Assembly (NCBI RefSeq): GCF_008727755.1
Contig: NZ_CP044231.1
Span: 2,852,001-2,916,000, forward strand
Direction: 5' to 3'
Length of the DNA: 64,000 bases
From: Microbacterium caowuchunii
GTDB lineage: Bacteria; Actinomycetota; Actinomycetes; Actinomycetales; Microbacteriaceae
Shown here: positions 22,501 to 29,700 of the stretch, piece after piece
How the letters are laid out: each line of letters starts with the position of its first letter
Numbering within the stretch: the stretch's first letter is position 1
The notes under the pieces: model-generated
Seen by the model: the letters and a program-made list of their open reading frames with translations, nothing else
Told to the model about the DNA's origin: nothing
Database searches by the model: none
Position numbers and translations under genes: made by a program

Positions 22501-25500
22501 TAGGAGTACGGCTGGACGCTCTTGTACTGGGTGTCGCCGAGTTGTGCGCTGTAGTCGTTGACCGCCACGTACTCGACGAGGATGAACACGGACTCCTGCG
22601 GCGCGACGGTGACGTCGGTGAAGACCACATCGGTGCGCTTCTTCCGGTCGCCGCCGCTGATCGCGTACTGGTCGTCGCTGAGCGGCACCGAGGTGCGACC
22701 GGCTGCGGCGATCACGGCGTCGAGCGCCGCGGACGTCCCCGGGGCGACGACGGTGACCTTCGCGATGTCGAGGCCCTTCGGGGCCGTGAAGTGCGCCGAG
22801 GGCTCGAAGATCGGAAGATGGGCACCGCCGACGGGCGCCGAGTTACGCAGCTCGTAGAGGACCTTGGACGTGTCCCCCACGACCATGTGGGATGCGGCGA
22901 TCCGCTCGTTCGAGTCCGCGTCGAAGAGGTAGGCGGAGGACCCCTCGATCCTGCTGAGGTCCTCGTTCAGGTGCATCCCGAGCATCTCCATCTGGGTGAG
23001 GCGATGCGAGACGACAGGGGCGGCACCGTCGTAACGGCGGTAGGAGGGTGCCATGCCGCCGTTGCCGCCGCCGGCGTTGGCGGTGAACCGCTGCGGGCTC
23101 TCGAACGCGGATCCCGAGACGGTGAACGAGCTGTAATGGAGCGAGGCGGTGCTGACCTTCGCACCCTGAGTGCGGTACGAGGGCTTCGAGTCCCAGTTGT
23201 GTCCCGCTGCGGTCTCGTCGACCCAGTCGCCGGTCACGAAGACGTAGCTTCCCGCGATCATCCGTGCGGACAGGGCAGGGTCGGCTTCTCGCGCGAAGGA
23301 GCCCCACATCCGGGTGAGCGGCTGCCCCGCCCCGTCACGGGCCGCCGCGAAGGTGATGATGACGTTGCTGACGACCTGCTGCTGGAGAACCGCGGTTCCG
23401 CCGAATGTGACGGTGTGGGTGACCGTGTTCAGCGTGCCGTCCTCGAACAGGGTCCGTAGATCCAGCTCGTAGCGCCCGGTCGTCTCGTCGAGCTCGAAGC
23501 GGTCGAGTTCCACGTCGACCCTCTTCCCGCCCGGCTGGACGAGAGTGACGGTCTGGGTCTTCCAGTCACCGTCGAACACGGCGCCGGGGATCGCGACCGT
23601 CTGCGAACGGTAGCCGGCGTCCAGGGCGAGGTTCATCGTGAACCCGGTGATGTCGGCCTGCGCGGAGTTCGCCATGCCCGCCTGCACCGTGCTGGTGTTC
23701 GGGGTGATCCCGTCCACGGCGTAGTCGTAGACGGAGAGCGCGTCGAAGGACATGTCCATCGTCGCGCCCAGGGTCGGCGTCGCACCCACCAGGGTGGCCT
23801 GACTGGTGTGCATGGCGGTGCGCGCGGAGTCGTCCGGCTCGCGGTACAGCGTGGTCTTCCCGACCAGATCCTTGTTGCCGTTGACGATGCCGACGACCCT
23901 GACGTCGATCTCGCTCAGGTTCGCTCCGAGCAGGTCGCCCGTCACGCCCTTCAACTCGGCGGTGTTGTCGCCGAAGCCGTTGACCTCCTCGAAGAAGGCC
24001 TCGAAGCTCAGCGGGTGGATACCGGCGGCGCCGGCGGAGACCGCGAAGGCGCCTTCGCCGGTCTGATGGAAGCCCTCGGCGAGGCTGCCGTCGTAGACGA
24101 TGCGCAGCTCGGGCTGGGTGAGGATCTGCGCACGCAGCGCGTCATCGATCGCGAGGGTCTGCGAGGTCTTGTCGTCGAAGTCGATGCGCAGCTCGGTCAG
24201 GTACTGCAGCGTGCTGGTGTTCGGCAGCACGATCTGCGTCGCCTCGAAGTTGACGTCCGCATCCTTGTTGGGATTGGCCGGGTAGGTGAAGTGGTAGCTC
24301 ATCCGGTCATGGAAGGAGGCCGGATCGTAGTGGTAGAGCCACTCGTCGAACTCCGTCCAGACCGGCGAGTGGATGTCGGGGCCGTGACCGTTGTATGCGT
24401 ACCACGAGGCGGTGTTGATGTTGCGGATGCTGGCGAGGTAACTGGCCTCGGATCCCATCGAAACGGTTTTGCGGCTGGTCGAAGTGGTGTCCTGCGCGCC
24501 GGTGCTCGACTGCGCGAAGGGGTATCCGACGATGGAGTGGATCGGCACCGAGGTCGCGGTGCGCGTGATCTCGGTCTTCGTGCCGATGGTGTCGACCACG
24601 GTGGCCGAGGTGAGTTTCTTGCCCTCCTCGGAGGTCTCGTAGAACCGTCCCATGTACTCGATGACGCGGCCGGTGGTGCCCTGGAGCTGCGGGGTGTCGT
24701 TCGCGCCCGTGCGCTCGAAGTCGAGCGTCAACGTGACCTTGCTCACCGGGGACTCGGGCACGACGTCCTCAGCGAATGCGTCCTTGTAGTAGCTGTGACC
24801 TTCCGCATCGACCGTGTCGTACGTCGCGTACAGGTCTGCGGCGTCCGGGTCGGCGGTCGCGATCCGCCAGAAGCTGCCCTCGCGGGTGTTGGCGGCCCAG
24901 TCCTTCGCGTCGATGGACTTCCAGAGCGTCTCCTCGCCATCGATCGTGCGATGGATGTCGATCGTCTGCAGGTACGGCTTCAGGTCGTCGCGGATCTTCA
25001 TGTAGTACATGTCGAACTGCTCGGCCGGGAAGGTGACGTCGATGACCGTGGTCTGGTCGTTGTTGCGGTAGGTCTCGGTCGGACGGGTGATCGAGGTGGC
25101 GAATCCGCCGAGGGACTTGTAGCCCTGGTCGAGGGTGTAGTCCCACTTCGAACCGCAGCCGCTGTAGCCGCAGTACCACTGCCGTTCGACCCATTGGTCG
25201 TAGGCGTTGCCGGCCCCCTGCGGGCGGGTGACCTGGTTCAGGCCCTCCATCTTCACCGTGGTCTTCGCCTCGGAGATCGAGACGGTGTTGGTCGTCTTCG
25301 CGGTGCGGACGGCCTCGTCCGGCGGGACCTGCGTGCCGCTGAAGTCGGCTTCGAGCGCCTGAGATGCGCCCATTCCCAGGGTCGAGTCGTAGTCGACGAC
25401 CGCGATGGTGGCGGCGGACGCGATGTTCAGTCTCTTCCCGGAGATGACGATCCTGGCGATGCCGTCGAGGTCGATGTCGCCGAGGGCGACGTCGACGTCC

Positions 25501-27581
25501 GCGGTGCTCTCCTCGTTGCCGTCCTCGTCGATGAAGGTGATCCTCACGTCCTCGGCTGCGCCGGTGAGGGCGTCGGTGAGGGTGATCCGGGTGGCGGTGA
25601 GGCTGCCCGGGGTCTGGGAGGGGCTGCCCGTCTCGATCGTGTAGGTGAAGGTGGCGGCGTCCACGCCGGTCGTGCCGAGCTGGTATTCGGCCTGGAACGG
25701 GGCCTCATAGGGCAGCAGGGTGGTGTTCCGGGTGCGACGGTCGCCGTAGACCCCGATGATGTCGACCACGGGCTTGAGGACGTCCTGCGGCTTCGGCTCG
25801 ACGATCTCGAAGGTGGCGTCCTTCTTCGTCGTGTGCGCGACGTCGGTGTACTCCGTCGCCTGGGAGTAGTCCTCGTTGCTCGCGTAGCGTTCGTGGAACG
25901 TCGCCACGGCGGGTTGGGTGATCAGACCGGCGGTGGGCCCCGACCCGTAGACCGTGATGGTGAGCGGGAGGGTGTCGCCCGGATCGAGGCGCGGGAACAG
26001 GGCGTCGAGCAGGAGCTCACGGTTCCAGTCGAGATCCTCGAGCTCGGACACGTCGAAGGTGAGGGTGTTCTCGCCGAGGTCGCCCGTGATGGTGCCCTTC
26101 TTCTCGACCCCGTTCCTGTCCGTGTGGACGTAGCCGATGGACGCGTCCCCGAGGGAGTCGGCCATCGACTCGTCGAACTCGTAGACCACTCGGCCGGCGG
26201 TGAACTTCTCGTCGACGGTGTAGACGAGGCTCGCGTCGAAGATCGGCGCGTTCGAGGTGTTCGCGATGCCGTTGATCCGGGTGTAGGTCTCCTCGCCCTC
26301 GACGACGCTGGCCTTCTCCGGCGCGTGGGTGAAGGTGAGGGCGTAAGTGGGAACGGTGACCTCGCGAACGGCCGTGCGGGTCTTCGTCCAGTTCGCACTC
26401 TTGGCGAACAGGATGTTGGTGATGGCGGTCAGCTTGAAGTTGGTGGGCAGGTTCGGGAAGCCCTGACGGCTCATCGGGAGCGAGACCATGTACTTGCGGC
26501 TGATGCCCGGGGTCAGGCCCTGCTTCTGGTCGCCGTGCTCACGGTCGATGATGATCATGCCCGCACCGGAGTACGTGTACGGGATCTCCTCCGTGAGTTC
26601 GCTCTCGCCGTCCCAGTCGGTGACGTCGTAGATCAGGACGCCGCCCTCGCCGGGAACGCCGATGAAGCTGCCCTCCCGGTACTCGGGGTCCGCGTTCGGC
26701 ACCGCCTCGCCGGTCTCGCCATAGACGAAGCGGTTGATGTCGAACGGGATGATGCCGTTGATGTGGTCGGTGGTGTCGATGTCGAACGTGACCGAGTAGC
26801 CGTCGATGTCCGAGGCGGGGTTCGTGGAGACGTTGTCGAGCGTGTAGACGTAGTCGAAGTACTGGTAGCGGTCCCACATCGGGACCGCAGTGCTGGCGCC
26901 GCCGTAGGCGTACGGCGCGATGGTGGTGTCCCACTTCAGATCGGACGAGATGACCGCGACGCGGGAGTCGTCGTCGAGCTGATTCGGGGTCTGCCAGGCC
27001 GTCCCCTCCTTCCGATCGAACATCTCATAAGAGACGAACCCGTTGATCTCGAACGCCGTTCCTTCGGGGACTCCCCCGTAGGTGCCGTTGCTGCCGTCGT
27101 TGTAGGTCGTCAGGAAGACGTCGAACGCGGGGTTCGCGCCCGCACGAAGGTCTCCGCTGTACTCGAGCACGATCGGTCCGCCCTTGACCGTCGTGTCAGA
27201 GATGACGTTCCATTCGCCGCCCGAGCTGACCCGCCCTTGGACGCCCATCGGCGTCGGCGCGGCGTCGCGGGGGACGACCTGGTATTCGCCGCCCACCAGG
27301 TCGAGGGAGGGCATGAACAGGGTCACCCGGACATCGGTCGCCTGGCCCGCGGAGTAGTTCGGGACCAGCCGGTAGTTGACCTTCGTCTCATTGCCGGAGG
27401 AGAGGATGACCGACTTCGAGGTCAGGTAGCCGGAGTCCCCCTCGCCGACCGTGCCGTTGAGGGTGATCGACGGCGTGTTCTCGGTCGCGGCGATCGCACT
27501 CGCCCCGCTGCTGATGACGTCGCCGACGACGAGGGTGAGAGCGAGCAGGCTCGCCATGAGTCCGCTGAGGAACTTTTTCAC
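10545..27581 (-). CDS. Giant SdrD-like LAxTG surface protein (5,678 residues)
   Basis: A secreted, probably sortase-anchored protein. The GTG at 27581 follows GGAGTG and gives a clean signal peptide (VKKFLSGLMASLLALTLVV..., cleavage probably after ASAIA, near residue 31). Earlier starts would bury it. Residues ~32-3870 form a long stalk of beta-rich sequence in which I see no named domain, dotted with Asp-rich calcium-loop-like motifs (DVDGDGE, DLDGNG, DYDGDG). Residues ~3870-5620 hold about eleven SdrD-B-like repeats, recognisable by G-x-x-(V/I)-W-x-D followed by DGxQDxxEPG. The C-terminus has LAITG (residues 5638-5642), a hydrophobic segment and a basic tail; LAxTG is the class E sortase motif. 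The frame is intact over 17 kb. A likely role is adhesion or cell-cell contact. No sortase gene lies nearby. Confidence 0.9.
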   Translation of the reverse strand: MKKFLSGLMASLLALTLVVGDVISSGASAIAATENTPSITLNGTVGEGDSGYLTSKSVILSSGNETKVNYRLVPNYSAGQATDVRVTLFMPSLDLVGGEYQVVPRDAAPTPMGVQGRVSSGGEWNVISDTTVKGGPIVLEYSGDLRAGANPAFDVFLTTYNDGSNGTYGGVPEGTAFEINGFVSYEMFDRKEGTAWQTPNQLDDDSRVAVISSDLKWDTTIAPYAYGGASTAVPMWDRYQYFDYVYTLDNVSTNPASDIDGYSVTFDIDTTDHINGIIPFDINRFVYGETGEAVPNADPEYREGSFIGVPGEGGVLIYDVTDWDGESELTEEIPYTYSGAGMIIIDREHGDQKQGLTPGISRKYMVSLPMSRQGFPNLPTNFKLTAITNILFAKSANWTKTRTAVREVTVPTYALTFTHAPEKASVVEGEETYTRINGIANTSNAPIFDASLVYTVDEKFTAGRVVYEFDESMADSLGDASIGYVHTDRNGVEKKGTITGDLGENTLTFDVSELEDLDWNRELLLDALFPRLDPGDTLPLTITVYGSGPTAGLITQPAVATFHERYASNEDYSQATEYTDVAHTTKKDATFEIVEPKPQDVLKPVVDIIGVYGDRRTRNTTLLPYEAPFQAEYQLGTTGVDAATFTYTIETGSPSQTPGSLTATRITLTDALTGAAEDVRITFIDEDGNEESTADVDVALGDIDLDGIARIVISGKRLNIASAATIAVVDYDSTLGMGASQALEADFSGTQVPPDEAVRTAKTTNTVSISEAKTTVKMEGLNQVTRPQGAGNAYDQWVERQWYCGYSGCGSKWDYTLDQGYKSLGGFATSITRPTETYRNNDQTTVIDVTFPAEQFDMYYMKIRDDLKPYLQTIDIHRTIDGEETLWKSIDAKDWAANTREGSFWRIATADPDAADLYATYDTVDAEGHSYYKDAFAEDVVPESPVSKVTLTLDFERTGANDTPQLQGTTGRVIEYMGRFYETSEEGKKLTSATVVDTIGTKTEITRTATSVPIHSIVGYPFAQSSTGAQDTTSTSRKTVSMGSEASYLASIRNINTASWYAYNGHGPDIHSPVWTEFDEWLYHYDPASFHDRMSYHFTYPANPNKDADVNFEATQIVLPNTSTLQYLTELRIDFDDKTSQTLAIDDALRAQILTQPELRIVYDGSLAEGFHQTGEGAFAVSAGAAGIHPLSFEAFFEEVNGFGDNTAELKGVTGDLLGANLSEIDVRVVGIVNGNKDLVGKTTLYREPDDSARTAMHTSQATLVGATPTLGATMDMSFDALSVYDYAVDGITPNTSTVQAGMANSAQADITGFTMNLALDAGYRSQTVAIPGAVFDGDWKTQTVTLVQPGGKRVDVELDRFELDETTGRYELDLRTLFEDGTLNTVTHTVTFGGTAVLQQQVVSNVIITFAAARDGAGQPLTRMWGSFAREADPALSARMIAGSYVFVTGDWVDETAAGHNWDSKPSYRTQGAKVSTASLHYSSFTVSGSAFESPQRFTANAGGGNGGMAPSYRRYDGAAPVVSHRLTQMEMLGMHLNEDLSRIEGSSAYLFDADSNERIAASHMVVGDTSKVLYELRNSAPVGGAHLPIFEPSAHFTAPKGLDIAKVTVVAPGTSAALDAVIAAAGRTSVPLSDDQYAISGGDRKKRTDVVFTDVTVAPQESVFILVEYVAVNDYSAQLGDTQYKSVQPYSYSRPGYQHHIQNYVVSSTGGGGVSGATSATGDYDGDGTQEHLARVHTSYVFTNPNALIAAGEFTDESLSGSRVKLHIRKISNEIVHSNTNATLDITLDTRARGFQLTRLPEPTYPADFEGEFDEPRVLIRVGDDWVAYDEDAHDLAEVNQIRVDYGIVPARGADGGEFRMPDFTIDGKGHWQPYGGATTKSSQITSRAQLVLTHHDGSRDDNPAVASYKVVNDSTLTIYKAIPVVEFNLQSFDTPAEADAEYTDASAAQVGKTSYLPGDDVHVKLTARNADTAAATHTGYGKAPLRDPVIIDKLPEYISAPLAGYVHDGELDVAAAVAKGDLTIRHFDRDGRLRDDVALPEVAVTAVKGRDVGGSQQFVDDRKNDAYGLLSSVEPAAGKANAREIAFQTFTYTFGDDLGRGERIEIMYSGLIREDDLPYATYQDGRAVFAPFMGWYSGNNPIAGNMHQYDMDMAALLHDAGISGSRGHEMTSEEFLSQSFSWQSGSNTERRHPGASSSTLETYYDSSANSMYSHRAYLRERGDNRLFEGATSGEEDDNFAYVGTARVNDGTVSADERILWAQDNLQLNRAWLYGASEMLPDTERKASGQDPANFYEFDGSLKAPDNGLTPYSVDSYAYAVQLHEQFTVRLHSANLGDRAIGSGIEYLEVLPVGITPYDEDGKLLGVTAYDGAGNAIPDERVTIKVEQTPADDKGYKAPAQKQEAGTHGSDTLKDAVPYVIRVKVAGELGGMFNQATSTMKTKYQHVDIRVQVEDESTTLVDGRFFWYDQLTVTTIDEEEYLAVYDARYGALDRAPHVWNPNEFPNDGMKQGFDLLDLSYTYSSYTSYFSMEPYGMYISGINSQGTTVAVDEKPAIVNGDHIAMRAPTLRVWSNVEKDAYAPGFDVSLQNLTVDLYEEFSVHATVENQQVEAHDDYFAGAGYTNDRYTQQPQTTGGARGAWFDPTVTVTLPYGIVPVLESGEAARYSEDVADHQKVAFTAHISDVTYRSSTPVADVGEHLNVEVERVEDGQDERYVLHFTAKDSAAATRALHEIAFGQSLTVSPRVRVIDVPDAADASKYQQIITLANSERPSFKAVVVAAKPTGSVPSGAPADSRRLDSTSTWSSNMGVQKVTERLISATQTYSQGDRIALRDGGEWKVDAATLLPDVVSAAATDNGAYGGTRLVLRQPTIVNTTKAGLYADGTFVETQLVDSAGKFWVSTDIENRPATHSNPYDRIKAAGDVHNSRFVVSDHITTYAQRVGDPVLVVDGEVLHRAAFEARGYTVRALTSDERDGAGERQLIQWLVTTPAGENGTRGRLATGENVTLRHQMQLVDGHDTDEDRDAPTWKDASLTIDSYVSVVADDTDLIDGDQRRDDFIVQDVTAMNYETAVVEATAGADVDGDGERAGHFAQDDAEIEIIKPRGEVRVNTTRPRLLYSNGLTGDPYFNSSDTIEYLVTYAKNTGSGLKQMSFEHTLPTHESHDPETQVSVDEMDTTLLYVTSGTWELPAETLQRLEVVGKTVDEVFETEVYISTETAEAGYEDGEWVSLGRSSILTNTTFDVPAADRLGQRKVRVVVRSLDADFLVPRGTRLAVDADAAAAGAQEVTETDPDNRSVTEYPPAITDNAMKIGMHAASARKATMFIYDTVQMWGNYVADAMMPLDQSDVRSYLTPSRPVVNVFHDALYFRSDGTRPIEERYGWSDNTAINPDVSPHLKFHGEVVNADETMWDPDTEGDTYAEDTLIDPTITFELPAVMAAGTGFTYVPSSDVDADHPLSDDHRSRYSLTDADAYLWTWKLVRADGSEASADSYLTHTGIHTGSWTGTDRNVVTVWFQGKIYPGDKIVIDFIGKIDAYTPGAQSDDLKSKVYVTNSTGLVQPLNSHQNGGNRLGYMTDRHDLDGNGLLNDRLVFAERVLFEYETYDNFGKRKVASSDLNRAGTVWPQSTPVREGGSFTYQLSLDNTKEAGDAPYPYPIMYDVLPHAGDTAIMNANTARNSMGSSLLDLDSVTLSVDSAPEPVEDCEPEPAEDCEPEKNRTTVYTASDYTLYVGPFTMQDGQVVPAEMIANSEAGTEAFYDSLGTPGTASAVRDAHFVTLAQFKAALTTKPALLSDVRTLLTLFNSKDAALPGQSKLTLTYDMRSPLNAPVFLETWQAEGKPEDVVQWNSFVGTQRTTGFKPQESNNAGTYVTERAGSVSIGNYVWHDANYNAKQDEGELDVDGNGRALLKPTKDIDFDGTIDDPGIDGVRVTLLSPNGRLVDAAGNSVVQKKDGSWVVVDDETGDVVTDDLGQTTASPGALVTTTRTDIHGNAGYYVFSNIAPGEYRVMFEFPKKDYDRFSVTTQELISGAGVTVYEPGVPADIPAANDTGALVALTSVEAITEETVDEIRMGFDIGVGPLLDFGGVVWNDVDRDGVRDAGEDGLEGYTVTLKDAAGETVTDINGRKIEQVSAAYGRYLFTVLPRAGGYFVQVTHPAGTYDIDMPVTPILTTFDPFARADDNDAFVQKRDTGERVVRTNEFAFDLESLHASGFAARLALNAGFYGGSKTAAIGNRVWDDRNRNGIQDAGEPGIAGQTLELEQYTLQGEKWVLNGTPVETTSGEDGYYFFTDVAAYPGEDRDATEYRYQVVVKELAPGYTLAPAHRGEDAQNDSDFFMNGTMHEGAVGDHLISLAEKDGEVMIAVDDNTVDLGLIAHATGVIAGEVFIDAQPDGIKTGDDLAAERYTATLQVSIDGTEWADVASQVGVNQYRFEDLQTYDEAAKALNQYRVVVTEIPLWLPLTAHGAGADEVDSDFVEVSREGTFTAVSDSYVLAEEVEGHLRPIDTRTALTHEDVDLGLVEPAVVVGGRVWEDEDADGLQDEDEQSIAGQTVTLWERIDGEWVEAEDLDGRSSSISGDDGRYSFRVSPTHYDESHPLFLQPREYRATSDRHSHQEWSPARVGDDRTVDSDVTSDEPEAGPRHRGYTEPFVIADVIDGRVDVASFRDDTEMDMGLEDRGHLATIGDRVWHDLSRDGIQDPDEPGIPDQTLRLQQYEQVRGEWVVNSAFDRTTISDSAGHYSFTDVPSVRYVRSGGQRHAVELRYQVVVDELAPGYTFAPEHRADAERDSDFFLNGTMHRGREVGDSLLSILRYNDGRPWGKDDDTIDLGLMAHDLSSLSGEIFVDERADGTKTGDELAESRYTATLQVRSGGLWTDALQDADGVMIAPGDGTPGTVMRLVDVNAYTFENLRIYDDVQGKPYRYRVVVTEIPLWMEVTAHGVRDDDAIDSDYRKRSRGTVYTAVSDSYVLGAPVDDALLPTDTRRGVPATNVDLGLVPQETTATIGDRIWHDEDGNGVQDPGEPGVADVPVALYRLSGGELVRVATTQTAADGDYAFVAEVAETDPASPTYTHPHEYVIEFTLSSRQTLTSYRVGGDDAVNSAFVPLGAGASQVYAYSAATPSADVRHAAVAREPVTLVQADGNGSALFDTVASVQDIDGGVILHDSVRLLGDTVYEDRDGDGVQDAGEPGIPGLPVQLYRLDPGTGLWVVHEGEDGRSAAVTDADGGYEFVVEAADLDKSSTSYRQPWRYRVLIDAPARMRLVQVNAVFAYADLSDEGGPVVAPGIPLLRPSSTVISDPVTLIDTAADVNTGVEEIVLGTARDVLTVDAGFTVYADSVLIGGVVWEDEDGDGQRGLDEQVDAGREVVLWERVDGEWVRSEDLDGRVTAMTSAAGEYRFRVSPLYYDETQPDFLRPREYLVSAEREAWQQWSPPNVGDDPLIDSDITAPVPEFGDIHTGISRTFSIVDHDGERADLTTVRDDTQMDMGLKAHDHLVAIGGTIWTDSTEDGERQDGEAPMAGRTVTLWERVGGEWTIVPDATGASTRTTDAHGRYAFTVAPADYDVTSDGYLLPREYRTTVAVPPGHRLSAGAGVTATLDGARTVSVVADIVTVDADGKVIMSATRADRTLDFAFVAIPLAITGTGLMLWVVVPGMTLIVLGILLVRIQRRRKRAEETAT
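10656..10670 (-). other. LAITG cell-wall sorting signal
   Basis: The five codons encode LAITG, followed by a 22-residue hydrophobic segment and the basic tail RIQRRRKR. LAxTG is the substrate motif of actinobacterial class E sortases, so the product should be linked to the cell wall. Confidence 0.75.
10990..15965 (-). repeat. Eleven SdrD-B-like repeats, period about 450-500 bp
   Basis: Repeat heads lie near 15930, 15315, 14865, 14415, 13978, 13515, 13050, 12548, 12055, 11543 and 11070. Three subtypes can be told apart. Type A has GxxVWxD...GIQDxxEPG. Type B has GE(V/I)F(I/V)DxxxDGxKTGDxLA. Type C has GGxVWEDEDxDG. The order from the third repeat is A-B-C-A-B-A-A-C-C, and the two type B units and the first two type C units are closely similar, as expected from block duplication. 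SdrD B repeats bind calcium and rigidify the stalk in staphylococcal relatives. Confidence 0.8.
16432..16488 (-). repeat. 24-bp tandem repeat coding PEPxEDCE
   Basis: Two full copies and part of a third of a 24-bp unit encode an eight-residue acidic repeat with one cysteine each, near residue 3700 of the giant protein. Cysteine is very rare elsewhere in this protein; the only other pair I noticed is YCGYSGCG near residue 815. Confidence 0.8.
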
Positions 27582-27891
27582 GTGGCACTCCGGGTAGCGA
27601 ACGCCGACCGCGCCCGAACGTCGAGACGCAGCACGACGGGCCCGGGCGCAGGAGCGCACGGGATCGTACTGCGCGGTCGGGTCCGCGCGAGTAGGGGAAT
27701 CCTGAGGGATCTCCGAGGAGGTCCCGTACGGGTGGGGGGGGTCAGTTCGTGCCCGGAGGGCGCTGGCTTCCCTCAGTGTAAATCCAGGGTCGCCTTCCGG
27801 CTGAGCGAGTGGCCGTGAATAAAGAACCGAGACGGAAATGAGACGCCCGCCGCCGACAGCCGCCGCATCCGCGGGTCGCCGGACGCGGCGT
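27582..27891 (-). promoter_or_regulatory. 310-bp leader region of the giant adhesin gene
   Basis: The non-coding stretch lies between the ABC permease stop and the adhesin start. It contains a run of eight G (27734-27741; C8 on the coding strand) about 155 bp before the start, immediately next to the perfect palindrome CCCGTACGGG (27723-27732). It also contains an AT-richer patch near 27815-27840 (TTTATTCAC on the minus strand). I cannot identify a convincing -35/-10 pair or a clear terminator for the upstream ABC genes. Confidence 0.5.
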
Positions 27892-28748
27892 TCAGGCGTC
27901 CTTGCGGATCCAGCGGAAGGTGACCCGGGCGAGCACCAGTCCCGCGACGAGCCAGATCCCGGTCACGAGGAGGATGAGCTCGTAGTCCCACGTGCCGCTC
28001 GGGGTCATGGAGGCGAACGAGTCGGGCAGGAACACCGACTGCATCCCCTGGGCCAGCCAGCGCAGCGGGAAGACGCTCGCGACCGTCTGCAGCCAGGACG
28101 GCAGAGCCGAGAACTGGATGAAGACCCCGGAGATGAACTGCAGGACGAGCACGATCGGGATGACGACGGCCGTGGCGCTACGGCCGGAGCGCGGCAGGGA
28201 GCTCAACGCGATCCCGAGGATGGCGCAGGTGGTCACACCGAGCAGGAACACCCAGGCGAAGGTGAGCCACTTCTCCGGTTCGCTGGGGAGCTCCACGCCG
28301 AAGGCCAACGCCGCCACGGCGATGAGCAGTGCCGCCTGCAGCAACCCGGTGATCAGCACCATCCCGAGCTTGCCGATGAAGTAGGCGACGGGGCCGAGCG
28401 GCGTGCCGCCGAGCCGCTTGAGGGTCCCGTCGCTGCGCTCCATCGCGATGTCCACGGCCATGTTCTGCACGCCGGAGAGGAGCAGCCCCGCCGCGACCAT
28501 CCCGGGCAGGTAGAACGCGGCCGCGCTCAGTTCGTCGCCGGGGCCGCCGAAGTTCTGGGTGCTGAAGGCGACGGAGAAGATGAGCAGCAGCACGACGGGG
28601 AACAGGAATGTGAAGAACACCGAGTCGCTCTGCCGGAAGTACGAGCGCACCTCGTAACCGATGCGGGAAGCACCCAGGCGAAGAGTGTGCGAGAGGCCGA
28701 AGGACGCCGTCCGGGCGGATGCGGCGACCGGTCGCGCGTCGGTGGCCG

Positions 28749-28752
<4 letters not shown>
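27892..28752 (-). CDS. ABC-2 type exporter permease
   Basis: A 286-residue integral membrane subunit of the ABC-2 family (DrrB/YadH-like). About six hydrophobic segments are visible, from FFTFLFPVVLLLIFSVAF to the last span ILLVTGIWLVAGLVLARV, with the family pattern SDGTLKRLGGTPL in the first cytoplasmic region. Its ATG overlaps the stop of the ATPase gene by four bases, so the two form a transporter together. The substrate is unknown; drugs, lipids or cell-envelope glycans are the usual candidates. Confidence 0.9.
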
Positions 28753-29627
<875 letters not shown>

Positions 29628-29700
29628 GGGTTCATCCTGTCAGCCTGTTGCGCGCACCGAGCTCCGGGGGCGCGTACCGACAGGTAGTTCCCGGTTCCAC

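Noticed and set aside
23808..27818. 1,336-codon plus-strand open frame opposite the giant adhesin (also 19380-21707 and 11949-14144)
   Set aside because: Composition is Val/Gly/Arg/Asp-rich with no recognisable motif. The adhesin frame has signal peptide, repeats and sorting signal, so these are shadows.
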